Source: Pirellulales bacterium (GTDB lineage: Bacteria > Planctomycetota > Planctomycetia > Pirellulales > PALSA-1355). From it: a stretch of DNA of 64,000 nt. Positions 63,819-64,000 of the stretch are shown here, in pieces. The notes under the pieces were generated by a model that was given only the letters and a program-made list of their open reading frames with translations, ran no database searches and was not told where the DNA came from. The stretch is taken from NCBI GenBank assembly GCA_022844125.1, contig JALHMI010000009.1:124001-188000 (forward strand), read 5' to 3'. Positions within the stretch are counted from its first letter, which is position 1. Each line of letters opens with the position of its first letter. A program made the translations under genes and the position numbers.

Positions 63819-64000
63819 ATGAAACTCGTCGTCGCCGTCATTCAACCTACGAAGCTGCACGCCGTGCGCGAAGCGCTCGACAATATCGGCGTCACGCGGA
63901 TGACCGTCTGCGATGCCCAGGGCTATGGCCGACAACGCGGACAGACGGAGTTCTACCGCGGCAATGAGTATCGCACGAATCTGCTCCGGAAGGTCGCCCT
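63819..64000 (+). CDS. PII-like nitrogen regulatory protein (partial, N-terminal)
   Basis: ATG 63819 has GGGAG upstream. The 60 codons before the window edge read MKLVVAVIQPTKLHAVREAL, then DNIGVTRMTVCDAQGYGRQR and the T-loop segment TEFYRGNEYRTNLLRK, where the Tyr before RGNEY and the Tyr in it match the PII T-loop with the uridylylation-type tyrosine. PII proteins are trimers that report nitrogen, energy and carbon status and control glutamine synthetase, AmtB or other targets. Whether an amtB gene adjoins it cannot be seen here. Confidence 0.87.
   Translation, partial: MKLVVAVIQPTKLHAVREALDNIGVTRMTVCDAQGYGRQRGQTEFYRGNEYRTNLLRKVA

Overview
The window reads as a high-GC chromosomal segment of a planctomycete, most likely of the Pirellulales type. 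This is inference from content: three secreted sulfatases, a DUF1571 protein, a redoxin/haem-c/copper-monooxygenase fusion, a SulP-carbonic anhydrase fusion, many secreted enzymes without obvious operons, and small proteins I cannot place in other phyla. No rRNA, tRNA, CRISPR array, phage or complete insertion sequence is visible. Long antisense ORFs are common, as expected at this GC content, and were discarded.

Layout. 1-3.4 kb: tail of a LamG-type protein, a small Cys-rich protein, then a DUF4139 protein preceded by a repeat (copy A). 3.5-9.8 kb: TIM-barrel amidohydrolase, a leftward GntR regulator / unknown 634-aa protein / sulfatase group, and a divergent FAH-family hydrolase. 9.9-18.4 kb: AMP-binding enzyme, then leftward genes for two secreted proteins, an anti-sigma/anti-anti-sigma pair with a good sigma70-type promoter, a PIG-L deacetylase, a sialidase-like protein and a TPR protein. 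18.4-22.2 kb: a terminator with no gene in front of it, aidB, and a TPR/S41-like protein preceded by repeat copy B in the opposite orientation to copy A. 22.4-23.9 kb: a decayed region with repeat B, three tandem palindrome-ended units, a frameshifted antitoxin-like gene and a truncated kinase-like gene. 24-29.6 kb: glycosyltransferase, a 115-bp inverted-repeat element, a secreted protein and a two-sulfatase operon. 29.8-36.2 kb: prolyl oligopeptidase, the redoxin/haem/Cu-monooxygenase, an RMD1-like protein and a dienelactone hydrolase. 36.2-46.4 kb: SulP-carbonic anhydrase, esterase, CMD protein, a 1,069-aa putative rhamnogalacturonan-lyase-type protein, acyl-CoA dehydrogenase and DUF1571. 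46.4-64 kb: a membrane-anchored PhnD-like binding protein divergent from a diguanylate cyclase, NagB-like protein, TlpA-like protein, aldehyde dehydrogenase, purM, CNNM/CBS protein, secernin-like peptidase, DsbD with a doubled sensor domain, APH-like kinase, zinc metalloprotease and the start of a PII-like gene.

How it fits together. Much of the segment points to breakdown of sulfated or acidic polysaccharides and secreted protein: three sulfatases, sialidase-like, lyase-type, esterase and two peptidases, with sugar-acid enzymes (amidohydrolase, FAH, aldehyde dehydrogenase, NagB-like) that could act on the products. A second theme is extracytoplasmic redox chemistry (DsbD, TlpA-like, redoxin/haem c). 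The least explained DNA is repetitive: a leader-type repeat in front of two secreted-protein genes, tandem palindrome-ended units that have replaced the end of a gene, and a short inverted-repeat element.
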